DNA of 64,000 nt from contig NZ_JAPENL010000001.1 of the NCBI RefSeq assembly GCF_026342015.1, forward strand, positions 558,001 to 622,000. Reading direction: 5' to 3'. Source of the DNA: Micromonospora lupini (GTDB lineage: Bacteria; Actinomycetota; Actinomycetes; Mycobacteriales; Micromonosporaceae). Positions 8,359-17,006 of this stretch are shown piece by piece. The translations under genes were made by a program, and so were the position numbers. The first letter of the stretch is position 1. Every line of letters starts with the position of its first letter. Under the pieces are notes generated by a model. It was not told where the DNA came from. It did not search any database and saw only the letters and a program-made list of their open reading frames with translations.

Positions 8359-9150
8359 TCAGCCCAGGACCAGGCCGGGGTCGGGTTCCGGGTCGGGGGT
8401 CGGCCCGGGGATCTTGTACTCCTCGGTGAGGGTGGTCATCGGGCCGGGCCAGGTTGCCTGGGCCACCTCGATGGGCTTGCGGTTCGCGTCGTACGCCACG
8501 TGCAGCAGGTGCAGCACGGGGGTGTCCGGCCGGATCTGGAGGGTCTCGGCCTCCTCCCGGCTGGGCTGGCGGGCGCTTATCGTGTCGGTGGCCGAGACGT
8601 ACCGCCGGCCGGTGGCCTCCTCGGCCTCCTGGTAGAGCGGCCGGCCGAACGCCTCGGCGCGCTCCAGCGAGGTGCCGGCGGTGTCGGCGGGCAGGAACCA
8701 GGAGGCGCCCACCTCGACGGGGGAATCGTCGGTGCGGACGAGGTGGCGGCGGCAGAGCAGGTCGGTGCCGTCGGAGACACCGAACGCGTCGGCGACCTCG
8801 GCGGGGGCGGGGGAGCGGCCGACCGAGACGAGCTGCTGGCGGTACCGGGCGGCCAGGTCGGTGTGGTAACCGCGGAAGCCGCCGTACCGGCCCCGGGAGA
8901 GCCGGTTGAGTCGGCGTCGGGTGCCCCGGACGTACGTACCGGAGCCGGGTTTGGTGATCAGGATGCCCTCGACCCGCAGCTGGTCGACGGCGCGCTGCAC
9001 GGTCTGCTTGGCGACGCCGAACATCTCGGCGATGGCCGGGATGGACGGCAGTCGCTCGCCGGGACCCCAGTCGCCGCGGCGGACCTGGGCCTTGAGCTGC
9101 GTGGCGATCTGCCGGTGAGGGAACTCGGCCGCGCCGGGGTTGATCTGCAC
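8359..9150 (-). CDS. GntR/HutC-family regulator with UTRA domain
   Basis: A 263-residue repressor-type regulator. Residues 1-80 form a GntR winged helix (RQIATQLKAQVRRGDWGPGERLPS, AEMFGVAKQTVQRAVDQL, GSGTYV). The rest is a UTRA ligand domain, including LLCRRHLVRTDDSPVEVGASWFLP. GTG at 9150 is chosen because AAGGAGG lies 5 nt upstream; a longer reading begins at 9219 but lacks a good site. The C-terminal tail is rich in Pro, Asp and Glu. The ligand is unknown and no obvious catabolic genes are adjacent. A palindrome lies just upstream. Confidence 0.88.
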   Translation of the reverse strand: MQINPGAAEFPHRQIATQLKAQVRRGDWGPGERLPSIPAIAEMFGVAKQTVQRAVDQLRVEGILITKPGSGTYVRGTRRRLNRLSRGRYGGFRGYHTDLAARYRQQLVSVGRSPAPAEVADAFGVSDGTDLLCRRHLVRTDDSPVEVGASWFLPADTAGTSLERAEAFGRPLYQEAEEATGRRYVSATDTISARQPSREEAETLQIRPDTPVLHLLHVAYDANRKPIEVAQATWPGPMTTLTEEYKIPGPTPDPEPDPGLVLG

Positions 9151-9170
9151 ACCCGCCTCCTTGATCACAT

Positions 9171-9182
9171 CTAGGTTCCTAG
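9171..9182. promoter_or_regulatory. Candidate autoregulatory operator of the GntR gene
   Basis: The perfect palindrome CTAGG-TT-CCTAG lies 20 nt upstream of the GntR start. HutC-type GntR regulators bind short palindromes of this class; binding here is inferred. Confidence 0.5.
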
Positions 9183-9225
9183 GATGCCCCAGAGGGTGTG
9201 ACGGCGCCACCCCTGACACGCGAAA

Positions 9226-9261
9226 ACGGGCCCCCGCAACCGAAAAGGTCCGGAGGCCCGT
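9226..9261 (-). terminator. Terminator of the PAC2 gene
   Basis: The arms ACGGGCC and GGCCCGT enclose a 22-nt region with weak internal pairing. Read on the minus strand, the hairpin is followed by TTTTCG, giving a partial T-tract 13 nt after the PAC2 stop codon region. Confidence 0.6.
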
Positions 9262-9273
9262 GGCGGAACAGTG

Positions 9274-10143
9274 TTACCAGGAGCCGGCGGTGGGGCCGGC
9301 CGAGCCGCCCCGACGCCGTAGGTACTTCTCGAACTCCTGGGCGATCTCGTCGCCGGTCAACGGGGTGATGCCCTCGTCGCCGACTCGTTCCTCCAGCTCG
9401 CGGACGTACTCACCCAGCTCGGCGTCCTGCTCGGCGGCGCTGCGCACCCGCTGCTCCCACTCGGCGGACTCCTCGGCCAGGTCTGCCATCGGCACCGGCA
9501 GGTCGACGACCTCCTCGACCCGGTGCAGCAGCGCGAGGGTGGCCTTGGGGCAGGGCGGGTTGTTGGCGTAGTGCGGCACGTGCACCCAGAACGACACGGC
9601 GTCGACCTCGGCGCGGGCGCAGGCGTCGTGAAGCACGCCGACGATGCCTGTCGGCCCGTCGTAGCGGGTCGGGGTGAGCTGGTAGCGCTCCGCTGCCTGC
9701 GCGTCGGAGGCGCTGCCGCTGATCGGCAACGGCCGGGTGTACGGCACGTCGGCCAGCAACGCGCCGAGCAGCACCACCCGTTCCACCTCCAGGCTGTGGC
9801 AGATCTCCAGAACCTGCTCGCAGAACGTCCGCCACCGCATGCTCGGTTCGATGCCCCGGATCAGCACCACGTCGCGCTCGGTGCCCTCGGGGCTCGCCAC
9901 CATGAACCGGGTCGTCGGCCACTCCACCCGGCGGGTCTCCCCGTCGGCCATCGTGATGGTGGGCCGGCTGACCTGGAAGTCGTAGAAGTCCTCCGGATCC
10001 AGCTCGGCGATCTGCCGCGCGTTCCAGACCTGCTCCAGGTGCTCGACTGCCGCTGTGGACGCGTCGGCGGCGTCGTTCCAGCCCTCGAATGCGGCAATGG
10101 CCACGGGGGACCGCAGTACCGGCAGTCCGTCGAACTCGGTCAC
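9274..10143 (-). CDS. PAC2 (proteasome assembly chaperone-like) family protein
   Basis: A 289-residue PAC2-fold protein. The N-terminus has the hallmark PVAIAAFEGWNDAADAS, followed by a Rossmann-like core (VLIRGIEPSMRWRTFCEQVLE, VVLLGALLADVPYTRPLP) and PTGIVGVLHDACA. It is widespread in actinobacteria that carry a proteasome, although a chaperone role is not established for the bacterial proteins. It is divergent from metH and shares the 262-bp intergenic region with it. Confidence 0.9.
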   Translation of the reverse strand: MTEFDGLPVLRSPVAIAAFEGWNDAADASTAAVEHLEQVWNARQIAELDPEDFYDFQVSRPTITMADGETRRVEWPTTRFMVASPEGTERDVVLIRGIEPSMRWRTFCEQVLEICHSLEVERVVLLGALLADVPYTRPLPISGSASDAQAAERYQLTPTRYDGPTGIVGVLHDACARAEVDAVSFWVHVPHYANNPPCPKATLALLHRVEEVVDLPVPMADLAEESAEWEQRVRSAAEQDAELGEYVRELEERVGDEGITPLTGDEIAQEFEKYLRRRGGSAGPTAGSW

Positions 10144-10393
10144 GCCGTCACCTCACCCTGCTCGTCGCGGCCGACACCGGGACCGCGCCCGGTCGTCGGG
10201 CCGTGGTGCGCGGTGGCGTCCCTGTTGTCCTTCACGTCCGCCAGCCTACGTGCCAGGCAGGGATGCGGCCCGTCGGCCGCGCCGGTCCGCTCGGTCCACG
10301 ACCGGGCATACGGCAGCGAACCGGACAGCGTGATCCGCCCGACACAATATGGGATCGGGCGCGGAGGGCGCTCGGGTTCACGCAGGACCGCAC

Positions 10394-10399
10394 TAACCT
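10394..10399 (+). promoter_or_regulatory. Predicted -10 element of metH
   Basis: TAACCT ends 6 nt before the GTG start of metH, so transcription would begin at or next to the start codon. The 10144-10405 gap shows no cobalamin or SAM riboswitch motif. Confidence 0.55.
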
Positions 10400-10405
10400 G
10401 AACGG

Positions 10406-13400
10406 GTGCGGACTTCGTTGCTGGATGTGCTGGCCGATCGGATCCTCATCGCCGACGGGGCGATGGGCACGATGTTGCAGGCCGCTGACCTCACGCTCGA
10501 CGACTTCGACGGGCTCGAAGGGTGCAACGAGATCCTCAACGTGACCCGTCCCGACGTGGTGCGGGGGGTGCACGACGCCTACCTGGCCGCCGGCGCGGAC
10601 TGCGTGGAGACCAACACCTTCGGCGCCAACCTGGCCAACCTCGCCGAGTACGACATCCCGCAGCGCATCCGGGAGTTGTCCGAGGCGGGCGCGCGGATCG
10701 CCAGGGAGGCGGCCGACGCGGCCAGCACGGCGGAGCGGCCCCGCTTCGTGCTGGGCTCGATCGGCCCGGGAACCAAGCTGCCCACCCTCGGCCACGCCGC
10801 CTACTCGACCCTGCGCGACGCCTACCAGGAGAACGCCGCCGGTCTGATCGCCGGTGGCGCGGACGCGTTGATCATCGAGACCTCCCAGGACCTGCTCCAG
10901 GTCAAGGCGGCGGTGGTCGGGTCGCGGCGGGCGATGACCGAGCTGGGCCAGTCGGTGCCGATCATCTGTCACGTGGCGGTGGAGACCACGGGCACGATGC
11001 TGGTGGGCAGCGAGATCGGCGCGGCCCTCGCCGCCATCGAGCCGCTCGGGGTGGACCTGATCGGGCTCAACTGCTCCACCGGCCCGGCCGAGATGAGCGA
11101 GCACCTGCGCTACCTGTCGCAGCACTCCCGCATCCCGCTGTCGGTGATGCCGAACGCCGGCCTGCCGGTGCTGACCGCCGACGGGGCGTACTTCCCGCTG
11201 ACTCCCGTGGAGCTGGCCGAGGCCCTGGAACGGTTTATCACCGAGTACGGCGTGGGGCTCGTCGGCGGCTGTTGCGGCACCACGCCGGAGCACATCCGGG
11301 TGCTGTCCGAGCGGCTGCACGGCCGCACCGCCCCGGCCCGCGAGCCGCGGCACGAGGCGGGTGTCTCGTCGGTCTACCACCCGGTGCCGTTCGCCCAGGA
11401 CGCGTCGGTGCTGATGGTGGGTGAGCGGACCAACGCCAACGGCTCCAAGGCGTTCCGGGAGGCGATGCTCGCCGGTGACTTCCGCGCCTGCGTGGAGATC
11501 GCCCGCAGTCAGGCCCGCGACGGCTCGCACCTGCTCGACCTCTGCGTGGACTACGTCGGCCGGGACGGCACGCGCGACATGCGGGAGCTGGCCGGCCGGT
11601 TCGCCACCGCGTCGACGCTGCCGATCATGTTGGACTCCACCGAGCCGAACGTGGTGGAGGCCGGGCTGGAGATGCTCGGTGGTCGGTGCGTGGTCAACTC
11701 GGTGAACTTCGAGGACGGCGACGGCCCCGACTCCCGGTACGCGCGGGTGATGCCCGTTGTCCGCGAGCACGGTGCCGCCGTGGTGGCGCTGCTCATCGAC
11801 GAGGAGGGGCAGGCGCGTACCCAGGAGTGGAAGGTGCGGGTCGCGGCGCGTCTGATCGACGACCTGACCGGCCGCTGGGGGATGGACCGCGCGGACATCC
11901 TGATCGACGCGCTGACCTTCCCCATCGCCACCGGTCAGGAGGAGACCCGCCGCGACGGCATCGAGACGATCGAGGCGATCCGTGAGATCTCCCGCCGCTA
12001 TCCGGGGGTCAACTTCACCCTGGGCATCTCGAACATCTCCTTCGGGCTCAACCCGGCGGCCCGCCAGGTGCTCAACTCGGTGTTCCTGCACGAGTGCGTG
12101 CAGGCCGGCCTGACCTCGGCCATCGTGCACGCCAGCAAGATCCTGCCGATGTCGAAGATCCCCGACGAGCAGCGCGAGGTCGCGCTCGATCTGGTCTACG
12201 ACAGGCGTCGCGAGGGCTACGACCCGGTGCAGCGCTTCCTGGAGCTCTTCGAGGGCGTCGACGTGACGAGCGCGCGGGCCACCCGCGCGCAGGAGCTGGC
12301 GGCGCTGCCCCTGGACGAGCGGCTCAAGCGGCGCATCGTCGACGGCGAGCGCAACGGCCTGGAGGCCGACCTGGACGAGGCGATGGCCGGCGGCCGGTCC
12401 CCGCTGTCGATCATCAACGACATCCTGCTGGACGGCATGAAGGTCGTCGGCGAGCTGTTCGGCTCCGGGCAGATGCAGTTGCCGTTCGTGCTCCAGTCCG
12501 CCGAGGTGATGAAGACCGCGGTGGCCTACCTGGAGCCGCACATGGAGACCACCGACGACGGTGGCAAGGGTCGCATCGTGCTGGCCACCGTGCGCGGCGA
12601 CGTGCACGATATCGGCAAGAACCTCGTCGACATCATCCTTTCCAACAACGGCTACGAGGTCGTCAACATCGGCATCAAGCAGCCGATCAGCGCCATCCTG
12701 GACGCCGCCGAGCAGCACCGCGCCGACGCGATCGGGATGTCCGGGCTGCTGGTCAAGAGCACTGTCATCATGAAGGAAAACCTGGCCGAGATGGCCACGC
12801 GCGGCGTCGCGGAGCGCTGGCCCGTGCTGCTGGGTGGGGCGGCGCTGACCCGGGCGTACGTCGAGGACGACCTGCGGTCGATGTTCCCCGGCCAGGTGCA
12901 CTACGCGCGGGACGCGTTCGAGGGGCTGTCCCTCATGGACAAGGTGATGACCGCCAAGCGCGGTGGCGCCCCGGTCATCGACCCGGAGCGGGAGGCGGCC
13001 CTCGCGACCCGGCGAGCGCGCCGCGAGCGGCAGCGTTCGGTGGTCACCGAGTCGCTGCCGGAGCTGCACGACTCGTCGGTGCGCTCCGACGTGGCCGCCG
13101 ACGTGGCCGTGCCCACTCCGCCGTTCTTCGGCACCCGCGTGGTCAAGGGCGTGCCGATGGCCGACTACGCGGCGCTGCTCGACGAGCGGGCCACCTTCCG
13201 CGGGCAGTGGGGGTTGAACGGCGCCCGGGGCGGCAACGGCCCGTCCTACGACGAGCTTGTCGAGACCGAGGGTCGGCCGCGCCTGCGCTACTGGCTGGAC
13301 CGGCTGATCGCCGACCAGGTCCTTGAGGCAGCCGTGGTGTACGGCTACTTCCCGGCGTACTCCGAAGGCAATGACCTGGTGGTGCTCGACGAGAACGGGC

Positions 13401-13921
13401 ACGCGGAGCGCGCCCGGTTCTCGTTCCCCCGCCAGCGCCAGGAGCGACGGCTCTGCCTGGCCGACTTCTTCCGGCCCAAGGGCGACCAGCTCGATGTGGT
13501 CGCGCTGCAACTGGTCACCGTCGGCCAACCCGTCAGCGAGTACGCGGCGAAGCTGTTCGCCCGCAACGAGTACCGCGACTACCTGGAGGTGCACGGTCTG
13601 TCCGTGCAGCTCACCGAGGCCCTCGCCGAGTACTGGCACCGGCGCATCCGCGCCGAGCTGACGCTGCCCGACGGGCGTCCGCTGGGCCACGACGACCCGA
13701 CGGACCTGGCCGGCATCCTGCGCAACGACTACCGGGGCTGCCGGTACGCGTTCGGCTACCCGGCGTGCCCCGACCTGGAGGACCGGGCCAAGATCGTGGA
13801 CCTGCTGGGGTCGGAGCGGATCGGTGTGGAGCTGTCCGAGGAGTTCCAGTTGATGCCGGAGCAGGCCACCGACGCCATCGTGGTCCACCACCCCGAGGCG
13901 AGCTACTTCAACGCCAAGTAA
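10406..13921 (+). CDS. metH: Cobalamin-dependent methionine synthase MetH
   Basis: Transfers a methyl group from methyltetrahydrofolate to homocysteine through cob(I)alamin. At 1171 residues it has all four modules. The homocysteine domain (about 1-310) has zinc ligands Cys223 in NCSTGP and Cys289-Cys290 in GGCCGTTP. The pterin-binding domain covers about 330-610 (HLLDLCVDYVGRDG, MLDSTEPNVVEAGLEML). The cobalamin cap and Rossmann domain has the axial His734 in GDVHDIGKN. The C-terminal activation domain binds S-adenosylmethionine. No residue appears to be missing. It starts with GTG and has a leaderless-type promoter. It is divergent from the PAC2 gene. Confidence 0.97.
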   Translation: MRTSLLDVLADRILIADGAMGTMLQAADLTLDDFDGLEGCNEILNVTRPDVVRGVHDAYLAAGADCVETNTFGANLANLAEYDIPQRIRELSEAGARIAREAADAASTAERPRFVLGSIGPGTKLPTLGHAAYSTLRDAYQENAAGLIAGGADALIIETSQDLLQVKAAVVGSRRAMTELGQSVPIICHVAVETTGTMLVGSEIGAALAAIEPLGVDLIGLNCSTGPAEMSEHLRYLSQHSRIPLSVMPNAGLPVLTADGAYFPLTPVELAEALERFITEYGVGLVGGCCGTTPEHIRVLSERLHGRTAPAREPRHEAGVSSVYHPVPFAQDASVLMVGERTNANGSKAFREAMLAGDFRACVEIARSQARDGSHLLDLCVDYVGRDGTRDMRELAGRFATASTLPIMLDSTEPNVVEAGLEMLGGRCVVNSVNFEDGDGPDSRYARVMPVVREHGAAVVALLIDEEGQARTQEWKVRVAARLIDDLTGRWGMDRADILIDALTFPIATGQEETRRDGIETIEAIREISRRYPGVNFTLGISNISFGLNPAARQVLNSVFLHECVQAGLTSAIVHASKILPMSKIPDEQREVALDLVYDRRREGYDPVQRFLELFEGVDVTSARATRAQELAALPLDERLKRRIVDGERNGLEADLDEAMAGGRSPLSIINDILLDGMKVVGELFGSGQMQLPFVLQSAEVMKTAVAYLEPHMETTDDGGKGRIVLATVRGDVHDIGKNLVDIILSNNGYEVVNIGIKQPISAILDAAEQHRADAIGMSGLLVKSTVIMKENLAEMATRGVAERWPVLLGGAALTRAYVEDDLRSMFPGQVHYARDAFEGLSLMDKVMTAKRGGAPVIDPEREAALATRRARRERQRSVVTESLPELHDSSVRSDVAADVAVPTPPFFGTRVVKGVPMADYAALLDERATFRGQWGLNGARGGNGPSYDELVETEGRPRLRYWLDRLIADQVLEAAVVYGYFPAYSEGNDLVVLDENGHAERARFSFPRQRQERRLCLADFFRPKGDQLDVVALQLVTVGQPVSEYAAKLFARNEYRDYLEVHGLSVQLTEALAEYWHRRIRAELTLPDGRPLGHDDPTDLAGILRNDYRGCRYAFGYPACPDLEDRAKIVDLLGSERIGVELSEEFQLMPEQATDAIVVHHPEASYFNAK

Positions 13922-13936
13922 CTGGCGCAGCGTCGT

Positions 13937-13966
13937 TGGCCTGCCGTGACGGCCGTCCGTAGGCCA
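13937..13966 (+). terminator. Possible metH terminator
   Basis: The arms TGGCCT and AGGCCA flank the inner palindrome GCCGTGACGGC, 16 nt after the metH stop. The outer stem is short and there is no T-tract. Confidence 0.3.
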
Positions 13967-14002
13967 CCGCGACATGATCATGCCGTCAGCGGGTCCGGGC
14001 CG

Positions 14003-14284
14003 TCATCTGCGGTCGTAGAACTCGGTCTTCGGCCAGGGCGGCGTCTCGGATGCGCCTTTCCAGGTGAGATGGATGAGTGCGAAGCGTCCCGCTGGCAGTC
14101 CGACGACGATGTCGTCCGAGACCTCGGACTTGGCGATGACCGTGATGGGTTGGCCGTGCAGAGGATGACCCGCGGCCAACTCGGTGAGGAGTTCGGCGAG
14201 CAGGGCCTGCTGTAGCTGGCGTTCGGCGGCGCCGCCTCGGCGTAGGTCCCACCATCTGTCGCCGAATACGGGTTGCTCATCCAC
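14003..14284 (-). CDS. Small conserved hypothetical protein
   Basis: A 93-residue cytoplasmic protein. The C-terminal half contains ITVIAKSEVSDDIVVGLP and a motif LIHLTWKG...PPWPKTEFY that I recognise from many short uncharacterised actinobacterial proteins. No enzyme or binding motif is evident. The GTG start at 14284 is preceded by GAGGATGAGG. The gene converges on metH. It begins the more variable part of the window. Confidence 0.65.
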   Translation of the reverse strand: MDEQPVFGDRWWDLRRGGAAERQLQQALLAELLTELAAGHPLHGQPITVIAKSEVSDDIVVGLPAGRFALIHLTWKGASETPPWPKTEFYDRR

Positions 14285-14385
14285 GGCCTCATCCTCGCTC
14301 AGGTCGTGGGGGTGAGGGTTTGACGGTCGACAGGGACCCGGGGCCGTCCCGTCGGGCAGGGTTCCGGCGGGTGTAGAACGGGAGC

Positions 14386-14865
14386 GTGGAGATCGCGCAG
14401 CTCAGCCAGGCGTTGGAGGACATCTTCGACGGTGCTGTCGTGCATCACGGGTACACCGACTACATCCGCGACTACGAAGTCATCGTCTACGTCACCGCAG
14501 ACCCGCGTACCGGCATCCCACCGGTCCACCTCCGCTACCTCTTCACGTACTGCGTCTTCTCCGAAGTGCGGACGGTGGTGAGTCCCGACATCTGGCGTCG
14601 TTCGCTCGACGAGCGGCTGACGGATCGGGAGATCGGTCCGGACCTGGACGGCTTCGTGTGGGCAGTGCGCTGGCAGCCGCTCTACCCAGGAGCGGAGGTG
14701 GTGGCCGACTCCGAGCGTGCGCGGTCGTGGGCTGACAAGATCGGCGTCCCCTTTCACGAGGTTCGCTTCGAGATGAACGCCCATGCCATCACTCTCGTCT
14801 TCAGCGAGCTTGAGGTGACGGAGGTGGGGGAGGGCTACGCGCCCTTCACCGTCACCGAGGACTGA
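14386..14865 (+). CDS. Conserved hypothetical protein (YxiG-like)
   Basis: A 159-residue protein of unknown function. The centre has LRYLFTYCVFSEVRT, then VVSPDIWRRSLDERLTD, FVWAVRWQPLYPG and MNAHAITLVFSELEV, a pattern shared with a family of short actinobacterial and Bacillus YxiG-like proteins. No catalytic motif is obvious. The GTG start has TAGAAC (14374-14379) 6 nt upstream, an imperfect leaderless -10. It is divergent from the 93-residue hypothetical gene. Confidence 0.7.
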   Translation: MEIAQLSQALEDIFDGAVVHHGYTDYIRDYEVIVYVTADPRTGIPPVHLRYLFTYCVFSEVRTVVSPDIWRRSLDERLTDREIGPDLDGFVWAVRWQPLYPGAEVVADSERARSWADKIGVPFHEVRFEMNAHAITLVFSELEVTEVGEGYAPFTVTED

Positions 14866-14866
14866 T

Positions 14867-15196
14867 GCAGAGGTCCTGCCGCTGTTCTTCATCGACGGGA
14901 CACTTCAGTCCGAGTTCGGCCTGGTCAGCTGGAGTGGCCTGTTGTTCACGCTCAGCGTCTTCCCGATGGCACTACTCACCGGCTACGCCTACGAACTCGC
15001 CGGGGTCGCGGCATCGGTCGCGGTCCACTTCGGTGTGAACACCACAATCGCGCTGCTCACCGTCACGGCACCCGCCGCCCAGGCGCTCGTCCTGGTGGTA
15101 CAGATCATCGTGGCGGCCGCGCTCCTCGCCCCACAACGCAACCGTGGGCAGGACCGACCGGCGCCGGACCACCGCGAAATGGCCGATCTGCGGTGA
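14867..15196 (+). pseudogene. CPBP-family membrane protease, C-terminal remnant
   Basis: An open reading segment with no credible start. It encodes the end of a CPBP (CAAX-protease-like) membrane protein: LLTGYAYELAGVAASVAVHFGVNTTIALL matches the conserved second-glutamate/His-Asn region, where HFGVNT supplies the H..xN motif. The N-terminal half with the EExxxR motif is absent, so it cannot be active. An IS701-like fragment lies immediately downstream, consistent with truncation by transposition or deletion. Confidence 0.65.
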
Positions 15197-15299
15197 ACGG
15201 GTGGCTGATCGCGGGTGACGTCCAGCGGTAAGACGGGCCGTGGACGGTGCTGGTGCAGCACCACAACCTGGGACTGCGGTGGCCCCTGGTCCTCGCTGT

Positions 15300-15375
15300 T
15301 GTGCCGGCCCTCCTTCGGATCGCCGGTCTCGTCGATGACCAGCACCGCTCCGGTGTCGTCACCCAACGTGTCGGC
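15300..15375 (-). pseudogene. IS701-like transposase fragment (minus strand)
   Basis: The minus-strand frame reads TLGDDTGAVLVIDETGDPKEG, matching the block around the first catalytic Asp of IS701-family DDE transposases (typically a hydrophobic strand followed by DETG and a Lys/Gly-rich turn). The reading frame loses similarity on both sides. No terminal inverted repeats were found. Confidence 0.6.
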
Positions 15376-15419
15376 TCCCCCAAGGTCAACATCCCCGGCT
15401 GGAGCACTAGACTCGGGGA

Positions 15420-16640
15420 ATGTTCGAGCACCGCCCCCTTCCGTTGTGGGCGGGGCGCACGGCGGCGCTGCTGGGCATCGTGCTCGTCGCATTCACCCTG
15501 CGTCAGGCGGTTGCGACGATATCGCCGATCCTCGGCGACATCCGGGCGGACATCGCGATATCGAACATCGGCGTCGGGCTGCTCGGCACGTTGCCACCGA
15601 TCCTGTTGGCGGCATCCGGGTTCATCGCGCCGCGCGTCGCCCGTGGCTTCGGCCTCGACGGCGGCATCGTGCTCGCGCTGCTGCTCATGACCCTCGGCCA
15701 TCTCGTGCGCGCGTCTGCCCCGGGCTTCGCGGTGCTGCTCGTCGGCAGTGTCGTCGCGCTCGCCGGCACGGGCATCGGCAATGTGCTGCTGCCGCCGATC
15801 GTGCGGCGCTACTTCCCCGACCGGGTAGCGCTGCTGACCGCCGTCTACGTCTGCATCGTGGGCGTGGGCACGGCCGTGCCCGCCGCGGTCGCCGCACCGG
15901 TCGCCGAGCAGATCGGCTGGCGGTTCCTGCTCGGCATCTGGTCGGTGAACTCGGCAGTCGCGCTCGTCCCCTGGTTCATCATCATCGCGCGGGAGCGCCG
16001 CCAACGACTCGCGGATGCCGTCCCCGTCGAGGCCCCGCCCTCCACCCGCGTCACGCGACTGTGGCGGTCACGGGTGGCCCTGTCGATCACCGTCGTATTC
16101 TCGACCAGCACGATCTGCACCTACGCGGCTTTCGCGTGGCTGCCCGAGATCCTCGGCGACATCGCCGGCTCGACGCCGACCGAGGCAGGTGTGCTGCTCG
16201 CCGTCACCGGCATCATCAGCGTCCCCGGCGCATTCATCGCGCCCCTACTCGTCGCGCGGCTGCGCAATGTCGGCTGGCTGATCGCCGCCGGTGTCGCGAG
16301 CTTCTTGTTCGGCTACCTCGGCCTGCTGTTCACGCCCGCGACACTCACACTGCTCTGGGTGCTGCTCATCGGCTCGGGGTCGATCCTGTTCCCGGTCTGC
16401 CTCGTGCTCATCAACGTTCGCACCCGGACCCACGGCGGCACCGTCGCGCTGAGCGGCTTCGCCCAGGGGGTCGCGTACGCGCTCGGCGCGCTCGGTCCGC
16501 TGCTCGTCGGGCTGCTGCACGACGCGAGCGGCGGGTGGACCCTGCCGCTGCTGTTCCTGCTCGCCGTCGCGCTCGTGGCGACCATCCCGGCGATCACGCT
16601 TGCACGGCCCGCGTTCGTCGAGGACGAACTCGCCCGCTGA
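15420..16640 (+). CDS. CynX/NimT-family MFS transporter
   Basis: A 406-residue major facilitator of the CynX/NimT group with about twelve hydrophobic segments. The N-terminal region LRQAVATISPILGDIRADI and the domain-5 region GIGNVLLPPIVRRYFP are typical. Family members move small anions or nitroimidazole-type compounds; the substrate here is unknown. TAGACT (15408-15413) ends 6 nt before the ATG, which is also preceded by GGGGA. Transposase fragments lie on both sides, in opposite orientation, suggesting the gene arrived or was rearranged with mobile DNA. Confidence 0.88.
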   Translation: MFEHRPLPLWAGRTAALLGIVLVAFTLRQAVATISPILGDIRADIAISNIGVGLLGTLPPILLAASGFIAPRVARGFGLDGGIVLALLLMTLGHLVRASAPGFAVLLVGSVVALAGTGIGNVLLPPIVRRYFPDRVALLTAVYVCIVGVGTAVPAAVAAPVAEQIGWRFLLGIWSVNSAVALVPWFIIIARERRQRLADAVPVEAPPSTRVTRLWRSRVALSITVVFSTSTICTYAAFAWLPEILGDIAGSTPTEAGVLLAVTGIISVPGAFIAPLLVARLRNVGWLIAAGVASFLFGYLGLLFTPATLTLLWVLLIGSGSILFPVCLVLINVRTRTHGGTVALSGFAQGVAYALGALGPLLVGLLHDASGGWTLPLLFLLAVALVATIPAITLARPAFVEDELAR

Positions 16641-16734
16641 CGTACCGCTGGACCACCCTGGCGATCCTCGCCCACACCTTCCTCGCCGCCGCCCACCGCG
16701 ACCAGCCCGAACCGGCCGGGCTGATCGCGCCTAC
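16640..16734 (+). pseudogene. IS701-like transposase C-terminal fragment (plus strand)
   Basis: Directly after the MFS gene a frame reads YRWTTLAILAHTFLAAAH...EPAGLI, matching the end of IS701-type transposases (a WxxHxxLAMLAHAFLA-like helix before a final LIPLT block). Similarity stops near 16734. The interval 16735-17006 has no gene I can support. Confidence 0.55.
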
Positions 16735-17006
16735 AGGTGCTACTCGGTTCGGTGAGAGGCGACGGGCGACGTGTCGGTTCCGGTCACGGGCCGTGAACCG
16801 GGCCACCTGCGCGGCTGTGGTGCGTGTGGTCTCGGTGAGGAGCGGGTCGCCGTCGTCAAACCCGGAAGGTGGTGTCGGCTTGCTCAGTGACGGAGCGACC
16901 GGGTGGCCGATGCCGACATGGATGTGTTGACCGACGGAAACCAGGGTTACTCGATGTCCGGCGAGCATTCTCGGATGCCTTCGCCTGGCCCGAATGTCAG
17001 ACTGCG

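Noticed and set aside
10232..13981. Very long open frame on the minus strand opposite metH (over 1200 codons)
   Set aside because: metH motifs are complete on the plus strand. The opposite frame is open only because high-GC third positions suppress stop codons; its translation is low-complexity and shows no family.
15515..15570. GATATCG-containing inverted repeat resembling the palindromic intergenic elements
   Set aside because: It lies inside the MFS coding region, lacks the TGATC outer arm and is explained by the coding sequence.
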